64,000 nt of DNA from Carettochelys insculpta (Eukaryota > Chordata > Testudines > Carettochelyidae): NCBI RefSeq assembly GCF_033958435.1, contig NC_134138.1, forward strand, positions 30,906,598-30,970,597, given 5' to 3'. The notes under the pieces are model-generated. The model had not been told where the DNA came from and ran no database searches. It was given only the letters and a program-made list of their open reading frames with translations. Positions 43,920-55,928 of the stretch are shown here, in pieces. How positions within the stretch are numbered: the stretch's first letter is position 1; every line of letters starts with the position of its first letter. A program made the position numbers and the translations under genes.

Positions 43920-45192
43920 GAATCCCTTAGGACCTTTGCTGACTTATGCCATATTCGTTTACCATGAAGAACTGCATAAAAATATTTTCTCTCCAAAAAT
44001 GCACAAAATTAGGGTAACATCCTGTTCCAGCAGAACTCTGACTGGCAAAGAGAACAAAATAATATGTCTGCTGCCAGGCATTTTTCAGAACTAACTTTAA
44101 ACTCTTAAAAGTACAGTTTAAAAATTCAGTGTGGAGCCATCCAATCTGTGGCAAATTAATTTCCATTGCACTCCAACAAGAAGTTGCAACCCCCACTCAC
44201 AGGCAACGGGACACTTGTCTGGGTTATTTATGTTTCTAAATAGAAAGACAAGACATGAAGTTTCACATTTTCTTTTACTGTATGTATAGTATAGGATTCC
44301 TTTGTTGGCACAGGCTTTCTTGGGAGATTTCCAGGATTTTTTAATTTTGGCCAGGTTGGAAACACCACAAAAATAGCCTCCCTTGTGGTATCTCTGCTGT
44401 ACAATAAAATAAAGAAATCCAGAAGTTTGCAAAATAGTTCTTAAAGAAATTAATGGAGCTTCTCGAAAGCCTATTTTATTTAAAAAAATCCTTGGTTTTG
44501 AAAGTGTTTAGCGTGATCCTAATTTATTCAAATCAGCTCACCTATTTATAAATCCAGTTTACCTTTACATTGGATCCAGGGCACTGGAATAATTTTCAGA
44601 GTAGGGGTGAAGAAAGCCATTGAACCAAATTAGGATCCCTGCTATTAATGGAAACTACTTTAAGCCAGGAAGGTACAGCAAGCAGCACCTGCAGCATACC
44701 AAGTATCTAAATCACTGCCATTATTTCTGGTTCTGTAGGTCATTAATAACTTGTCAATAGCAATCACTATATTAACAAAAATGGATATAATTTTTCCTCA
44801 TTCAGAATAGACATCCATTTGCAATTGTACATCTGTGGTCTGATGAGGCAATTTTTAAGAGACACAATTTCAGTTTTCTGAAATTGGTGAATTTATGGGA
44901 GATTAAAATACATTTTATGACAGCTCACCCTTTAAATACTGTGTTCAGAAAAGATTCCCCCACTCTAGTTTCATAAGAGTTTTTTTTTTTTTAGCAATTT
45001 AGAAATTGTCTCATTGAGGCAAGGGTGCTATTTAGGATTACCAACACTCCTTTCCTTTTTCCGTTGGTTCAAAGTACAGTTGAGAGTTGCTAAGTCCTGC
45101 AGGAAGTAGCACGAAATACCCCTGGAGAGCATAGGTGACCATTATGATGATAAGGAGGAGGACAAGGAAGAGCGATGGGTAGTGGCCCCATG
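43920..45192. other. 1.3 kb without recognised gene
   Basis: Unique-looking AT-rich sequence; no exon recognised. Confidence 0.45.
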
Positions 45193-45421
45193 TGGGGGAG
45201 GGCTTGCTCAGTGGTTTGAGTATTAGCCTGCTAGCCCTCCCCCACCCGCCTGTTGTGAGTTCCCTCCTTGAGGAGATCATCTGGGGAAAAAAAAATCTAT
45301 CAGGGATGGTGATAAGTCCCGCTGTGGGTACAGGGGATTTGACTGGATGACCTCTGAAGGTCCCTTCCTCTTCTATTAAATAGGTGTATCTCCATATTAC
45401 TATTATTATTATTATTATTAT
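45193..45421 (+). mobile_element. Cry-type tRNA-derived SINE with (ATT)n tail
   Basis: tRNA-like head with A box TTGCTCAGTGGTTTGAG and B-box region GTTGTGAGTTCCCTCC, then GGAGATCATCTGGGGAAAAA, ATCTATCAGGGATGGTGATA, and the CR1-like tail TTTGACTGGATGACCTCTGA + AGGTCCCTTCC. It ends in an ATT microsatellite at 45397-45421. This is the best-preserved SINE in the window. Confidence 0.88.
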
Positions 45422-46403
45422 ATAAGAAAACAGTCCCTTTATTTTGAAATACAATGTTGGCAGTCATATTTGATTGTCAAAACCCAAATGGTACCTAATG
45501 CATGAAAGTAAACTGGCAATAAAAGAGCAATCATGTTGATTTTGGTGGGGTTACTCGTCTTGGTAAATCTTGTATATAAGCACTTACAGGATCAGGGCCT
45601 TATCAGTTACTTGTAATTATAATTACTACAAAATAGCCAAACAGAAATCTACTTTTTTTGTTGAATGGTACCCTTAGTGAAATATCTAAGTAAATAATCA
45701 GATTAGGATTAAATTAAAAGTGACCCCAGACCCAAACATGTCTGAATTTTGAGATGTTTGGATCGTATTCTGACCTAAACTTTATAGCATAGGCACAGAG
45801 AATCCAATCCCACATGATTGTTGTTGTCGTTTATAGTTTAAAGCTCTAGGGATAGTAATGTGTACCTTATTTTATGGTAACTTCTTCTCAGTTAGAAGAA
45901 ATCTTCTCTCTATGTGATTATTTTTTTACCATTTTGCCATCAAAATCCTGACTTCTGCTTTCTATATTAAACATTTTGCTCGATATAACAAAAATAAAAT
46001 AACAGTTGGTATTGTACTACTGCCCTGTAATTTCTCTGACATTCTGGTCATCCATGAACTTGTATGGAAAAACGAATATTAGTCAGGTACAAGTACTGTT
46101 GTCTGATTATTAGGAATACTGTACCAAATAATCCACCTCTGGATCAAACTAAAAAGACAATGTTTACAAAGTTTATATTTTGTAGTCTAATTTTCACTTC
46201 AGAACTTAGTTTTCCCTCACCAAATTGAGATACTTAAACTGACTTTCTAGGTCAGCACTGGCTTTAAACTTTAGCTTTTTGATAACAATGATGCTGTAGG
46301 AAGATAAGAGGACAGAAATATATCCCTTTTACTAGATCTTTTCTCTGTTGATTGGAAAAAGACCAGGCAAAGGCCTTTAGCATCAATGTCAAGAAAAAGT
46401 TTA
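45422..46403. other. No gene seen
   Basis: Unique-looking AT-rich sequence. Confidence 0.45.
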
Positions 46404-46752
46404 AGGCGGGGAGCTGGAACCTCCAGCATGTGGGCCCCACACATTTTATCAGGGTTAGCTGCTAGTAGGCCATCAGATGGTTTATTTACCTGGGCATCTG
46501 CAGGCACAGAGCGCTGCACTCTCAGTGACCGTGGTTTGCCACTCTCAGACAATGGGAAGTGTGGGAAGTGGTGATCTCGCCTGCACCATTTCCCATACTT
46601 CACATTGTTTATGAACAGTGAACCATGGCTAACAGAACCTCTGGGGCTCTGTTCCTGTGGATGCTCCAGTAAACAAACTGTCTCGCAGCTCACAAATGGC
46701 TAACACTGATGAACCGTGTGTCCAGTGTGCTGGAAGTTCTGCATCCCTGGTT
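46404..46752. mobile_element. Long palindromic nonautonomous element
   Basis: Ends are inverted: AAGGCGGGGAGCTGGAACCT + CCAGCATGTGG at the left, CCAGTGTGCTGGAAGTTCTG + CATCCCTGGTTT at the right. The centre is a hairpin: 46550-46573 (CAATGGGAAGTGTGGGAAGT + GGTG) against 46584-46607 (CACCATTTCCCATACTTCAC + ATTG), 21 of 24 paired, extending outward with worn pairing. GTTTATTTACCTGGGCATC and GGATGCTCCAGTAAACAAAC also mirror each other. It resembles a known turtle palindromic repeat family; superfamily uncertain. The 140-codon minus frame through it is not a gene. Confidence 0.72.
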
Positions 46753-49700
46753 TAAGGGTATGGTTGCTTAAGGGTACGTCAGTAATCACGGAATGGTACC
46801 TATACCAAGTCTAGGACCAATAGTCTAGCAGAGTAAACCTACAACTCTTGTGGGATTGAGTGGCTATGTTAGTAATCTAGTAAATTAGGAAGCTAGCTAT
46901 GGTCAGCCAGTCAAGACCTCCTATATGCATACAAAACACGAGCAACACAGAATATGCATCAAAATGTCTGATATCTTCACATTTGCTCATGAAATGGCCA
47001 TTGGTGATTTTATGGATTCTAATAACTGTTCCTCAATTTTGGGTAGAGACTACTTAGGACCAAACTTGTAAGAGCTCATAAATATTTCAGCTGAGTAGGC
47101 ACAAGAATACTTGGCAGGTGGAGAGGGGGGAATTTGTGTTTGGATAGGATCACCATGAGAGATTAAATGGCAGGTGTTTTGAGGTTATTTTATTGCAGCC
47201 AGTGGTGAGTACGTGTTTTGCTCAGTGTAAAATAAAATGCAATAGCATATATCATTTTTATTCTGAAACTGAAACACATATTTATGCAGTTCTGAGTCTC
47301 CCAGTGCAATTACCTATCAGGAATTTTTCATTGCTTTTCAATGAAGAAAAGTTTAACATTTTCCCTAGGTATTATATTTTCCACTGGCCCTCATTTCAGT
47401 CTTGCTCCAGCCAATGGCTGCCAAATGAGTCCAAGCAAAGCTTCCTCACAGCCTTGCAATGGCAGCTAAGCTGTCTGCAGGGTGAGATACAGTAGGTTAA
47501 CAGCGATGAGACAGTCTTTCATCCTTCTCTGCATGTGGCTTTCCCCATTTGTATGTTTGTCTCTGTGTATGTTGGCAATCTCCTGGAATAGTGACTCTCC
47601 TGACTGGTATGTAAAACCTTAAAGAAAGTCATTGTTTCTTCTGTAATTCTGAATCCCAACTGGGGGTGCTGGAAATTAAACTTGCAGTTTCTAAAAGTGT
47701 GGTAAGACCTAGGAGCCAAGCAACTGAGACTTTTGAAATGGATTTACCAGATTTGTATGTTATTTAATAGCTTGTGTCTTGAAAGCCATTAAATTTACAT
47801 CATACTTTATCACATTACAAACAGCAATGGTCCAAAGTTACTATGCTGCAAGAGGCCACTGACTTCATGTTGAATACTATTTATCTATACCTCCTTTTGT
47901 TGGTTTTGATTAAAATCCTATCCAGAATATTACAGCCATTCTGGTATTTAGCACTAAAACTTCCCTTCTTCAAAAGCGTTATCTGAGTAGCTGAGTAATG
48001 CTTTCTTTGTAGGAAGTTCTTTGCATTATTTTGTTCATTATACCCCATCTTATTTTCTGCAGTCCTTAGAAATTTATTGAAGCAGCAATAAGATATTAGA
48101 CCCTTAAACAATGTCACCAGGAACATTGTATTTCTAGTAGTGCTGTCCGATGTGCAAAAGGAAGAGCATGAAAATGATTCATGCTGCCTATTAAAGGTTA
48201 ATTTAAATACTAGAGTAGTATTTTGCCATTCAGATGCTGTAAATTATTGCATCTACTGTAATTTGGGTCTGACTCCAACCAGTGTTTCTAATGTCCCAGC
48301 AAAATCCATCCCCAAAGAATTTTTATGGAAAAAGAGAAAGAGTCATCATAGACAGATCATTTTTTATTTTACCTATATGAGTAATAATCTTTCATACATT
48401 TTAATATAATACTAATGAAATCTGAAAAATAAATGTCATAGTTCATCTGCTGTTTCACTACTGAGATTATAGAATAGCATATTGAAATGGTTTTTTGCTG
48501 TTACTCCTGCTATATTCTCAATCAAGTAAATCAAACTTGAATTTCTAATTTACCATCATAAATTTTCCCCTGTACATAATCTGCTTGATGAGAAAGCTTT
48601 TCTGTGTGTTATGAGGACATGTATTGAATGATATCACTGGGGTAAAAAGCAAATCCTTTACTTAATGTGTTTTGACAAAATGTAGCCAAAGGTTATGACT
48701 ATTTAAAAATATAATGCTTTGTTTGGAAAACAGATATGAAATGATTACTTTCTTGCTTATAATCACCATTACTCATAGTGCCCCGCTCAAACATTTTGTG
48801 ATAAAAAAGAGTTTAACTCTACCTGGTATACTTTTAATTTGTATGGCACAATATATGTTGCTTTGACATATTTTTAGTTAAAATGTATGTGTGCACACAC
48901 ATACATTTGATAGATATATAGATATATGTATATATACTAATCAGATGTACATTGCACCTTTAAATAGAGTGTTAATATAATAACTAAAGAAACATTTTTC
49001 CTTTGGGCCCAATCCTGAACTGTGGAACACAAGGGGATTTTGTCATTGACTTAAATGCAGACCTGCTGTCAGGAGAAGGGAAAAGGAGGCAACTGCCCCA
49101 GAGTCCAGTGATTCAAAGGGGCCCAGGGTTTCTGGCCGCTGCCACCGCTAATGCAGCAGCAGTGGTGACTGGAGCCAGAGCCTTTAAATCACTGCAGGAG
49201 CCTTGTGTGACATGCTCCAGACAATGCTGTGGGAAGACATGGGGGCTGGCTTCCCTGGCTCTGGCCCTTCCTGTTTGGAGCATGGAGCCATTCTTCCCAC
49301 CCCAACCTTGCACAAGGTCCCAGCTACTCTGTCAGCTCCCCTGCGTAAGAGGAAGCGACATTAGGCCTTTATTTCTTTATTCATGGGAATTAACTTTTCA
49401 TCACTTTCCTTTACTCTGAACTGGCTGATGTTAAACCAGTTTAGGGCCTTTCCTGCAAGGATCTGAGCACCTCCTTTATGGTTCAGAAACACCTCCACTC
49501 CATCTCCAATGTCAACGGAAGATACTTAGCACCTTAGCGAAAGGACATTATGATATTTTGGTTGATTATTTACCAGGAATGTCACTGAGTATCATTTCTG
49601 GTAGAAGTTGTTGAAATGGACTTTTCAGCATTTCATTAGTAAACCTTAGCAACCTTACCTAAGTAGCAGTCAATAGAGAAACTTCATCCCATGCCATTGC

Positions 49701-50077
49701 TCTCCATCACACTGGTTGTCTCCTTTTTTGCAATTTGACCACAATATCCTAGTTAGTAAGAACTGATGTGGTCTTTTTTTTTAACCTTGCAGTCTCCAGA
49801 CTTGACTGAATACCACCATACAAGAACAGTGTTGAAATGTACATTTTATTTATATAGAAATCTGTCTTGTCTTTATTTTATGCCATTTCTCTAGCTATGC
49901 CTGGCATTATTAAACTAACCACATGATAGACTTTTTAATAAGAACTTTAAAGTCATTAGGACGATATGTTAAGAACTCAGCAGCAACAGTCAAGACCAGA
50001 TTTTTAAAAGAGCTCATATGAGCTTTGTCCTGATCTCTTGAATATCTGTCTACTTCTGAAAGATCTCACCTTTAGAG
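46753..50077. other. 3.3 kb without recognised gene
   Basis: Mostly unique AT-rich DNA. A perfect 13-bp-arm hairpin with 2-base loop lies at 48881-48908 (AAATGTATGTGTG/CACACATACATTT). 49005-49070 (GGGCCCAATCCTGAACTGTG) resembles a fragment of an old amniote repeat. Frames up to 138 codons (49003-49419) show no domain. Confidence 0.45.
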
Positions 50078-50155
50078 TTGGGGTGGGTCCTGCTTTGAGC
50101 AAGGGACTGGACTAGATGATCTCCTGAGGTCTCCTGCAACCTCATCTTCTCTTGT
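50078..50155 (+). mobile_element. CR1/Cry-SINE 3' tail fragment
   Basis: GGGTGGGTCCTGCTTTGAGC + AAGGGACTGGACTAGATGAT + CTCCTGAGGTCTCCTGCAAC is the canonical shared tail of turtle CR1 and SINE. Too short to assign further. Confidence 0.85.
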
Positions 50156-52037
50156 TGCAAGATTAAGGTGCTTAAATGGGAGCTGAGCTCTTCTGAAGTC
50201 TATTTTTGACCTTGAGTGCTGCTGAGGTGACCTGAATATTTGGTTCTGAGGACTTCTGAAAAATCTGGCCCCACAAGATTATTTTCTCATTTGTTTTTGA
50301 CAATGTGTTGTAGCCTTGGAAGGACTGGATTTTTATCAGTATATGTTGGTAAACGTCAATTTCACTTTAGAAAAAGATTAAAAATATTGCCACTTATAAC
50401 AAATTTACAGATAGGCAAAGTAAGAAAAATGCAGCTGCTTGAAAACTTATTAGAATTTGATTTGAGGATATTGACTCTACATTTTGACATATGATGCTGA
50501 CGCTTTTGTGTTTTAAAGGTTATAAAGTTTTGTGTTATAAAGTTATAAAGATTTAATTTTTGAATCTCAGCATCTATTGTCATTAAACAATTGTTCGATT
50601 GTTCAATGACTCACCCCCATAACTTCTCACAAATGTGAAACTTTATACCAATTAAAAACCAAACCCCCGCAATATTTAAACCCATGATTTTGCACGACCG
50701 CGAAAATTTAAAGCAATAACAATTAAAAATACTTAAAATAAACTAATATTTGTCCAAATTATTTAATAATGAAAATCAAATTCTGCCAAGCCTAATTATT
50801 TGTAACATATGAAATAGGAATGTTGCCAATGATTTTGTCAGCAGCAGCATTGGGCCCCTGTTATTTGAACAATTCTGTTTTCCAGTGTTTCTATTTTCTT
50901 TTGTGTAGCTTTTGAAAAGCCATTTTGCCATAATCGGAATAACTGCCTGCTTGATATAGATGTGTTAATCTTCACTTGCCTGCAGAATGTAACAGATATC
51001 AGCGTAAGCCTGTCTCATTCTTCGTGTCAGTGTAAAGCACTCTTCATGAGTTGTCAAATTGAGACTGCTCTGTGATGGGAAACTCAAGTGAAAAACATGC
51101 TGCCTGCTGTCAATACATCCAAAGGAAGTTTCTGCTCCTCTTTCTGTATATGGAAGAGATTCATGCTATATCTCAGATGCTTGTCACACTGTCAATGACT
51201 GTGATGAGGATTTCAGTTATCCCAGCTGGGGAGGCTTAAAAGTGAGTAGGAATTGCAGTGGGGAAGCAGCTGTTCATATTGCTGTGATAAGCGGCCCCAC
51301 AGGAAGATTTTTGCTCAATTTCTGTGCCTTGCATTATTTAACTTTCCACCTGACATTCCTGTCATGCAGTAAATCCAAAAAAAAAATTACTGTTTGCTGA
51401 GGTTTTCACTGTTCCAATTTATGCAGAGACATAAGAGTTTCCCGTGTCTCAAGCATTTAAGATTCCATGAGAGAACCTTATTGGGATATTCTTGATGATT
51501 TCTCTTCCTTTCATTGCTGGTCCAGCTGAGCTTTTAACTTTTACATAAAAATGTGTTGCTACAATCTGGTTAGGATCTCAGGTAGATCAGCAAAATATCT
51601 GCACGGATAAGTCCCCGCAGATGAATGATAATCAGGTGCATACAAAACAATAACAATGACCAAATCAATGTAACAAAAAATAATTTGCCTGATATTGACA
51701 GGTAGCAGTAGCTGATTATTGGCATGATAAATTTACATTTCTCTTATAAAAACAAGTTAAGAGACAAGGAATCGTTTCACAGACAGAATAACAGAGAAAA
51801 ACAATTCATACATAACATTTGCACAATCGATTAGCTGGTGCACTTAACAAATGTACAGGATTTGGTATCAGTATCGTTTCACAGAATTACTGCAATTTTA
51901 CATGCCATCTTCTGCGGATTAAAAAGAGAATAAATTACAGGTCTATGTATTTAAGAAGAGAAGATTATAAATTATTGATTTGATCAATTCTATAGTTTTC
52001 AGAAAAATTAAAATCAATCAATCCAGATTTTCAGTTT
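50156..52037. other. Repeat-poor 1.9 kb, possible conserved noncoding DNA
   Basis: I see no transposon in 50156-52037. The stretches 50860-51120 and 51590-51960 are evenly composed and repeat-free, unlike the flanks. Short frames have no domains. Conservation can only be judged by comparison with other species. Confidence 0.35.
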
Positions 52038-52115
52038 ATCTACTATCAAAACAAAAAAGCAGTAAAGCAGTATATAGACCAGCACAACTTTCTCTCTGTT
52101 ACTAATCAGCATGCA
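52038..52115 (+). mobile_element. Fold-back Penelope-like retroposon fragment, copy 3 (minimal)
   Basis: Only 78 bases, flanked by perfect 13-bp direct repeats AGATTTTCAGTTT (52025-52037 and 52116-52128). The left part (CTATCAAAACAAAAAAGCAG) is the inverse of sequence that in full copies precedes the tail; the right part (TATATAGACCAGCACAACTT + TCTCTCTGTTACT) is the 3' tail in direct orientation. It is thus a very short insertion with its 5' portion inverted. Confidence 0.82.
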
Positions 52116-52128
52116 AGATTTTCAGTTT

Positions 52129-52442
52129 GTGAGGCAATGAGGATTGGACAGAGACCCATTGAATTTCTGAATGCTTATCCCGGTTCTGCCACTGACTAGC
52201 CCTACAGTCTTGTGATTTTTATTTCACTGTTCTGAGTCAATCAGTGATAAGTTTACTCCTGCTGAAGAGTGCCTTACTTCACAAATAGCCTCATTACCAG
52301 TCCTGGTGGGAGGTGCTGTTCCCATTGGACCAGAATACCACATCTCACTCTCTGTACCTCAGTTTCTCATCTGTAAGATGAGGGTAGAAATACCTTCTTA
52401 ACTTCTGAGGCTGGCTGTGGTGGTGGTTATGAAGATCATTTA
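52129..52442. other. No gene seen
   Basis: Contains CTGTACCTCAGTTTCTCATC + TGTAAGATGAGG, a MIR-type core on the minus strand (about 52354-52385). Otherwise nothing. Confidence 0.45.
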
Positions 52443-52918
52443 CACCTCCCTTGTCTGGCACCCTTGAGACCTGACCAGCCCTGAATAAGGGTATTTACCA
52501 GACTAATGGAACTTTCCCTGCTCCCACCAGCCTGCTGTTCCTCCATGTTGGTGGCACTATGCCCCATTGACCCCCCGCCTGTCTCCCCACCTCAGTCCCC
52601 TGCTGTCCCCTTACCTCCACTTTGGCCAATTCTGGCCTCATCCCAGATATGTCTGGGCTGCTGGCCACAGCGGCATTTGCTGGCCCTGCAGAGGCTGTTT
52701 CCAGCCCTGGCCAAGGTTCTGGCTGCAGCCCCTTATTGCCCCAGGGAACAGGCTTCAGCCCTGGCTGGGCTGCTCACATAGTCCTGGACCCAGCCCTGGG
52801 GCACAACGGCTGGAACATCCTCAGGGCCAAAGGCTCTCCACTCCTGTAACATTCATGATCCAGTAGGACCACGGATGTTTCTGGAACAGAGAATGCCAGT
52901 TTTGGGAGCTAGAACCTG
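52443..52918. mobile_element. Tigger/pogo-like element with GC-rich interior
   Basis: Left CACCTCCCTTGTCTGGCACC + CTTGAGACCTGACCAG; right GGACCACGGATGTTTCTGGA + ACAGAGAATGCCAG...AGCTAGAACCTG. TA occurs at 52441-52442 and 52919-52920. The GC-rich interior gives overlapping Pro/Leu/Ser-rich frames that are not genes. Related to 6735-7475. Confidence 0.78.
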
Positions 52919-52920
52919 TA

Positions 52921-53156
52921 CTACAAAGGCTTCCTTCCAAACTGTTCTGGGATACTGTCCCTCCTCCCTCCACGTTCTGTCCTTAAACACGAGCATGCAA
53001 AATATTGCCGTTGAAACCACAACTAATTATGAAGTTACAAAAATTGAATGATAGTTCTAAATGAAGTATGCAAATTTTAAAACACGCTCAATTGCTGACA
53101 ATTGGTTTTCTGCACAAAGCTGTGTTGGAGACATACACTGATCCTAGTACATGATC
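52921..53156. other. No gene seen
   Basis: Nothing recognised. Confidence 0.4.
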
Positions 53157-53575
53157 ACAGAATCATAAAATCTCAGCGTTGGAACAGACCTCAGGAGGTC
53201 ATCAAGTCCAACCCCCTGATCAAAGCAGGACCAGTTCCAACTAAATCATCCCAGACAGGGTTTCATCATACCAGGACTTAAAGACCTGTAGGGAAAGAGA
53301 TTCTACCACTTGCCTGGCCAACCCATTCCAGAGCTTCACCACTACCTTAGTGAAATAGTTTTTCCTGATATCCAACCTAGACCTCCCACTACAACTTGAG
53401 ACCATTGCCCCTCTTTCTGTCATCTGTCACCTCTGAGAACAGCCTTTCTCCATTTTCTTTGGAGCCCTCATCCAGGTAGTTGAAGTCTGCTATCAAATTC
53501 CCCTTTTACTCTGCAGGGGAAATAAGCCCAAATCCCTCAGCTTCTTCTCATAAGTCACATGCTCCAGCCCCATAA
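53157..53575 (-). mobile_element. CR1 LINE 3' end (ATTCTATG type)
   Basis: The plus strand reads ATCACAGAATCATAAAATCT + CAGCGTTGGAACAGACCTCA + GGAGGTCATCAAGTCCAACC, the reverse of the CR1 tail. It runs upstream to GCTCCAGCCCCATAATGA at 53575, where it is 5'-truncated. Confidence 0.92.
53241..53423 (-). pseudogene. CR1 ORF2 C-terminal fragment
   Basis: 60-codon minus frame with SRLDIRKNYFTKVVVKLWNG and ESLSLQVFKSWYDETLSGMI, the end of the CR1 ORF2 product just before its stop. Upstream codons to 53575 are in other frames. Nonfunctional. Confidence 0.88.
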
Positions 53576-53621
53576 TGATGTATGAATGCAATGCCTCATT
53601 TTATCACTACCACTAGCATCA

Positions 53622-53990
53622 ACATAAGAACATAAGAACGGCCATACTGGGTCAGAACAAAGGTCCATCCAGCCCAGTATCCCGTCTGCTGACAGTGGCC
53701 AATGCCAGGTGCCCCAGAGAAGGAGAACAGAAGACAATGATCAAGTGATTTATCTCCTGCCATCCAACTCCTGCCATTGTACTGAAGGCTAGGGCACCAT
53801 ACTTTACCCCTGGCTAATAGCCATTTATGGGCCTAACCTGCAAAAATTTATCGAGCTCTTTTTTAAACCCCAATAGAGTCCTGGCCTTCACAGCCTCCTC
53901 CGGCAAGGAGTTCCACAGGTTGACTGTGTGCTGTGTGAAGAAAAATTTCCTTTTATTAGTTTTGAACCTACTACCCATCAATTTCTCATT
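53622..53990 (-). mobile_element. CR1 LINE 3' end (TTCTTATG type)
   Basis: AACATAAGAACATAAGAACG + GCCATACTGGGTCAGAACAA + AGGTCCATCCAGCCCAGTAT marks the 3' tail in reverse. It continues to TTTTGAACCTACTACCCATC, where the element is truncated. Less diverged than the copy at 5083-6357. Confidence 0.93.
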
Positions 53991-54014
53991 AATTACTCAT
54001 CAAAAAGAAAATAT

Positions 54015-54373
54015 GGCTATGTCTACACTACCACCCTCCTTTGAAGAAAGGATGGTAAGTAGGGTGTTGGGAGTTTACTAATTAAGTGCTGTGCTGCATA
54101 GGCAGCACTTCATTAAGCAAATTCTGACCCCCATCCAGGGCAACTTCAAAGTTTTAAACTTCAAAACAAAATTTTGAGGAGTAAAGGGACTTCTAAGTTG
54201 CCCCAGCATTTTGAAGTACCAGCGGGTGAGCCGCAGCTAGACGTGAGTTGGTACTTTGAAGTTTAAAACTTTGAAGTTGCCACGAGGGGGAATTTGCCTA
54301 ATGAAGTGCTGTGTATGCCGCACACCACTTCATTAGTAAACTCCCAACACCTTAGGGGTAGTGTAGACAAGCC
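54015..54373. mobile_element. GTCTACAC-family fold-back MITE, 359 bp
   Basis: Inverted ends GGCTATGTCTACACTACCAC and GGGGTAGTGTAGACAAGCC. Internal inverted pairs include GGGAGTTTACTAATTAAGTG / CACTTCATTAGTAAACTCCC and GCAACTTCAAAGTTTTAAAC / GTTTAAAACTTTGAAGTTGC, so most of the element folds back. Noncoding. Confidence 0.88.
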
Positions 54374-55716
54374 CATACAGAAATAAAGACACCTCCAATC
54401 CCAGTTGGATTATTTTTCAGGGGAAGGTAAAATCTACTGAGGTGCTTGCTAGCAAAAGTCAGCTGTAGATGCTAGACACAGGAAAGATCATCTTTTTGTC
54501 TCGCAATAGCCCAGTAATTGCTTACATAGTCAACAGCATCTTGAAGAAAGTAGTTAGTGATTCACCACTTTACCCTCGTGTGAGTCATAAGGCATATGTC
54601 ATGCAACTGGGTCTGATGTTCCCCTAGATTTGTGAGTTCCTGATGACTCCCAACCACTTCCTTAGCTTTATGAAGTTATGGAGATGCCCAATAACATGCC
54701 TGAAGGCTGCCCATGTTGACATTGCTGTTGCCAATAGAGCTGTCTGAAAAATATCAAGTATTTTTCATAGGACATTGCGGAGGGGAAGAGTGTTTTCATT
54801 GAAATTGACCCAAAAATTGCCGAAAAACAGAAAGCATTTCAGTTTCCAAAAACTATTTTAGCTTTAAAAATGGGGGTTTGGTTACAGTTATAACTAACCA
54901 GATATTTGCAATGAAGATTGTCCAGCTTTCAGTTTCCAGTTTTCAGCAAACTTAAAAATGGCTTTTGGTGCACATTTTCATTTGTGATAAAAGGCATTTT
55001 TAATTCATTTTTGAAAAAATTTGCCCAGGTGTAGTAATCAAGTCTTCTTGATTTATTTTTCAAGACGTCAGTTTTCTCAAAAATGACTATTCCCTTAGCT
55101 TTGTCTTTCAATAACAGATATTTGGTTGGAGCAAGGATGAGTGGAGTAGCCTAAAAATACTAGCTGGGGTTTGTTACTACAGTCTTTAGTGTTCCTCGTT
55201 ACACCATGCTACAGCAGGAAATCCCAGTGCAGATTCCAGCCATTTAGACTGTGAACTAGGTTACAAGATTTGACCCCAAATGTTTATTGTGAATGCATAT
55301 GTTACAATACTTAAGCTAATCTTAATATCAGAATAGGATGTGTTTGAAAAATAAGACAGGCTCTCCACTAATGCTGCTCCCCAATCTTTGCTGTGTTTTT
55401 AATGTTAGCATATATCCCAGATTATTCCTTGATTTATCTGAATTTCCTAAAAACACTACTCTCAGTAGACTGATTCTTTGAAAAATGTTGTGACAATAAT
55501 CTGATTGTTCTGTGTCTATCTTCAAAATAAACTTTGCTTTTGTTATGCAAGACAGTCCTGACTTGAATACAATCATTCATGCTGTCCAAATTTAATCCCC
55601 TGTTGCTTGTTGGAGAACAAAGATAAAAGAAGGTGAAAATTATTATCTCCTATATTTTATTAACAGCCTTTCTGCATATAACAATCTCTCTTCTTGGTTG
55701 CAAAACTGTGCACTCA
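54374..55716. other. 1.3 kb without recognised gene
   Basis: Unique-looking AT-rich sequence; nothing recognised. Confidence 0.45.
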
Positions 55717-55928
55717 GGCTACATCTAGATTGCCAAGAATTGTTGGCAAAAGATACACAAATTGCACAGTGCATTGTTATATCTCCTACCGGCAGTTCTG
55801 TCAGGAAAGGCTTTTCCAACATTTGGCCCATCCACACGAGGAAGGAGGGAGACTGGGATGTCGGCAGAAGGCTTCCAATATGGCAGACCTCTGGTATCCT
55901 GACAGAAGCCTACAGTCAAGACATAGCC
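55717..55928. mobile_element. GTCTAGAC-type MITE, 212 bp
   Basis: Inverted ends GGCTACATCTAGATTGCC and TACAGTCAAGACATAGCC. The interior (CTCCTACCGGCAGTTCTGTC + AGGAAAGGCTTTTCCAACAT + TTGGCCC) is shared by a turtle MITE family. No clear target duplication is seen (CTCA on the left, TTAG on the right). Confidence 0.82.

Noticed and set aside
46271..46693. 140-codon minus-strand frame with apparent signal-like start
   Set aside because: It runs through the long palindromic element at 46404-46752; the peptide is an accident of that repeat.
49003..49419. 138-codon plus frame
   Set aside because: Starts in a fragment of an old repeat and shows no domain; probably chance.
52506..52866. 91-99 codon Pro/Leu-rich frames
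   Set aside because: Interior of a Tigger-like element; no conserved domain or splice context.
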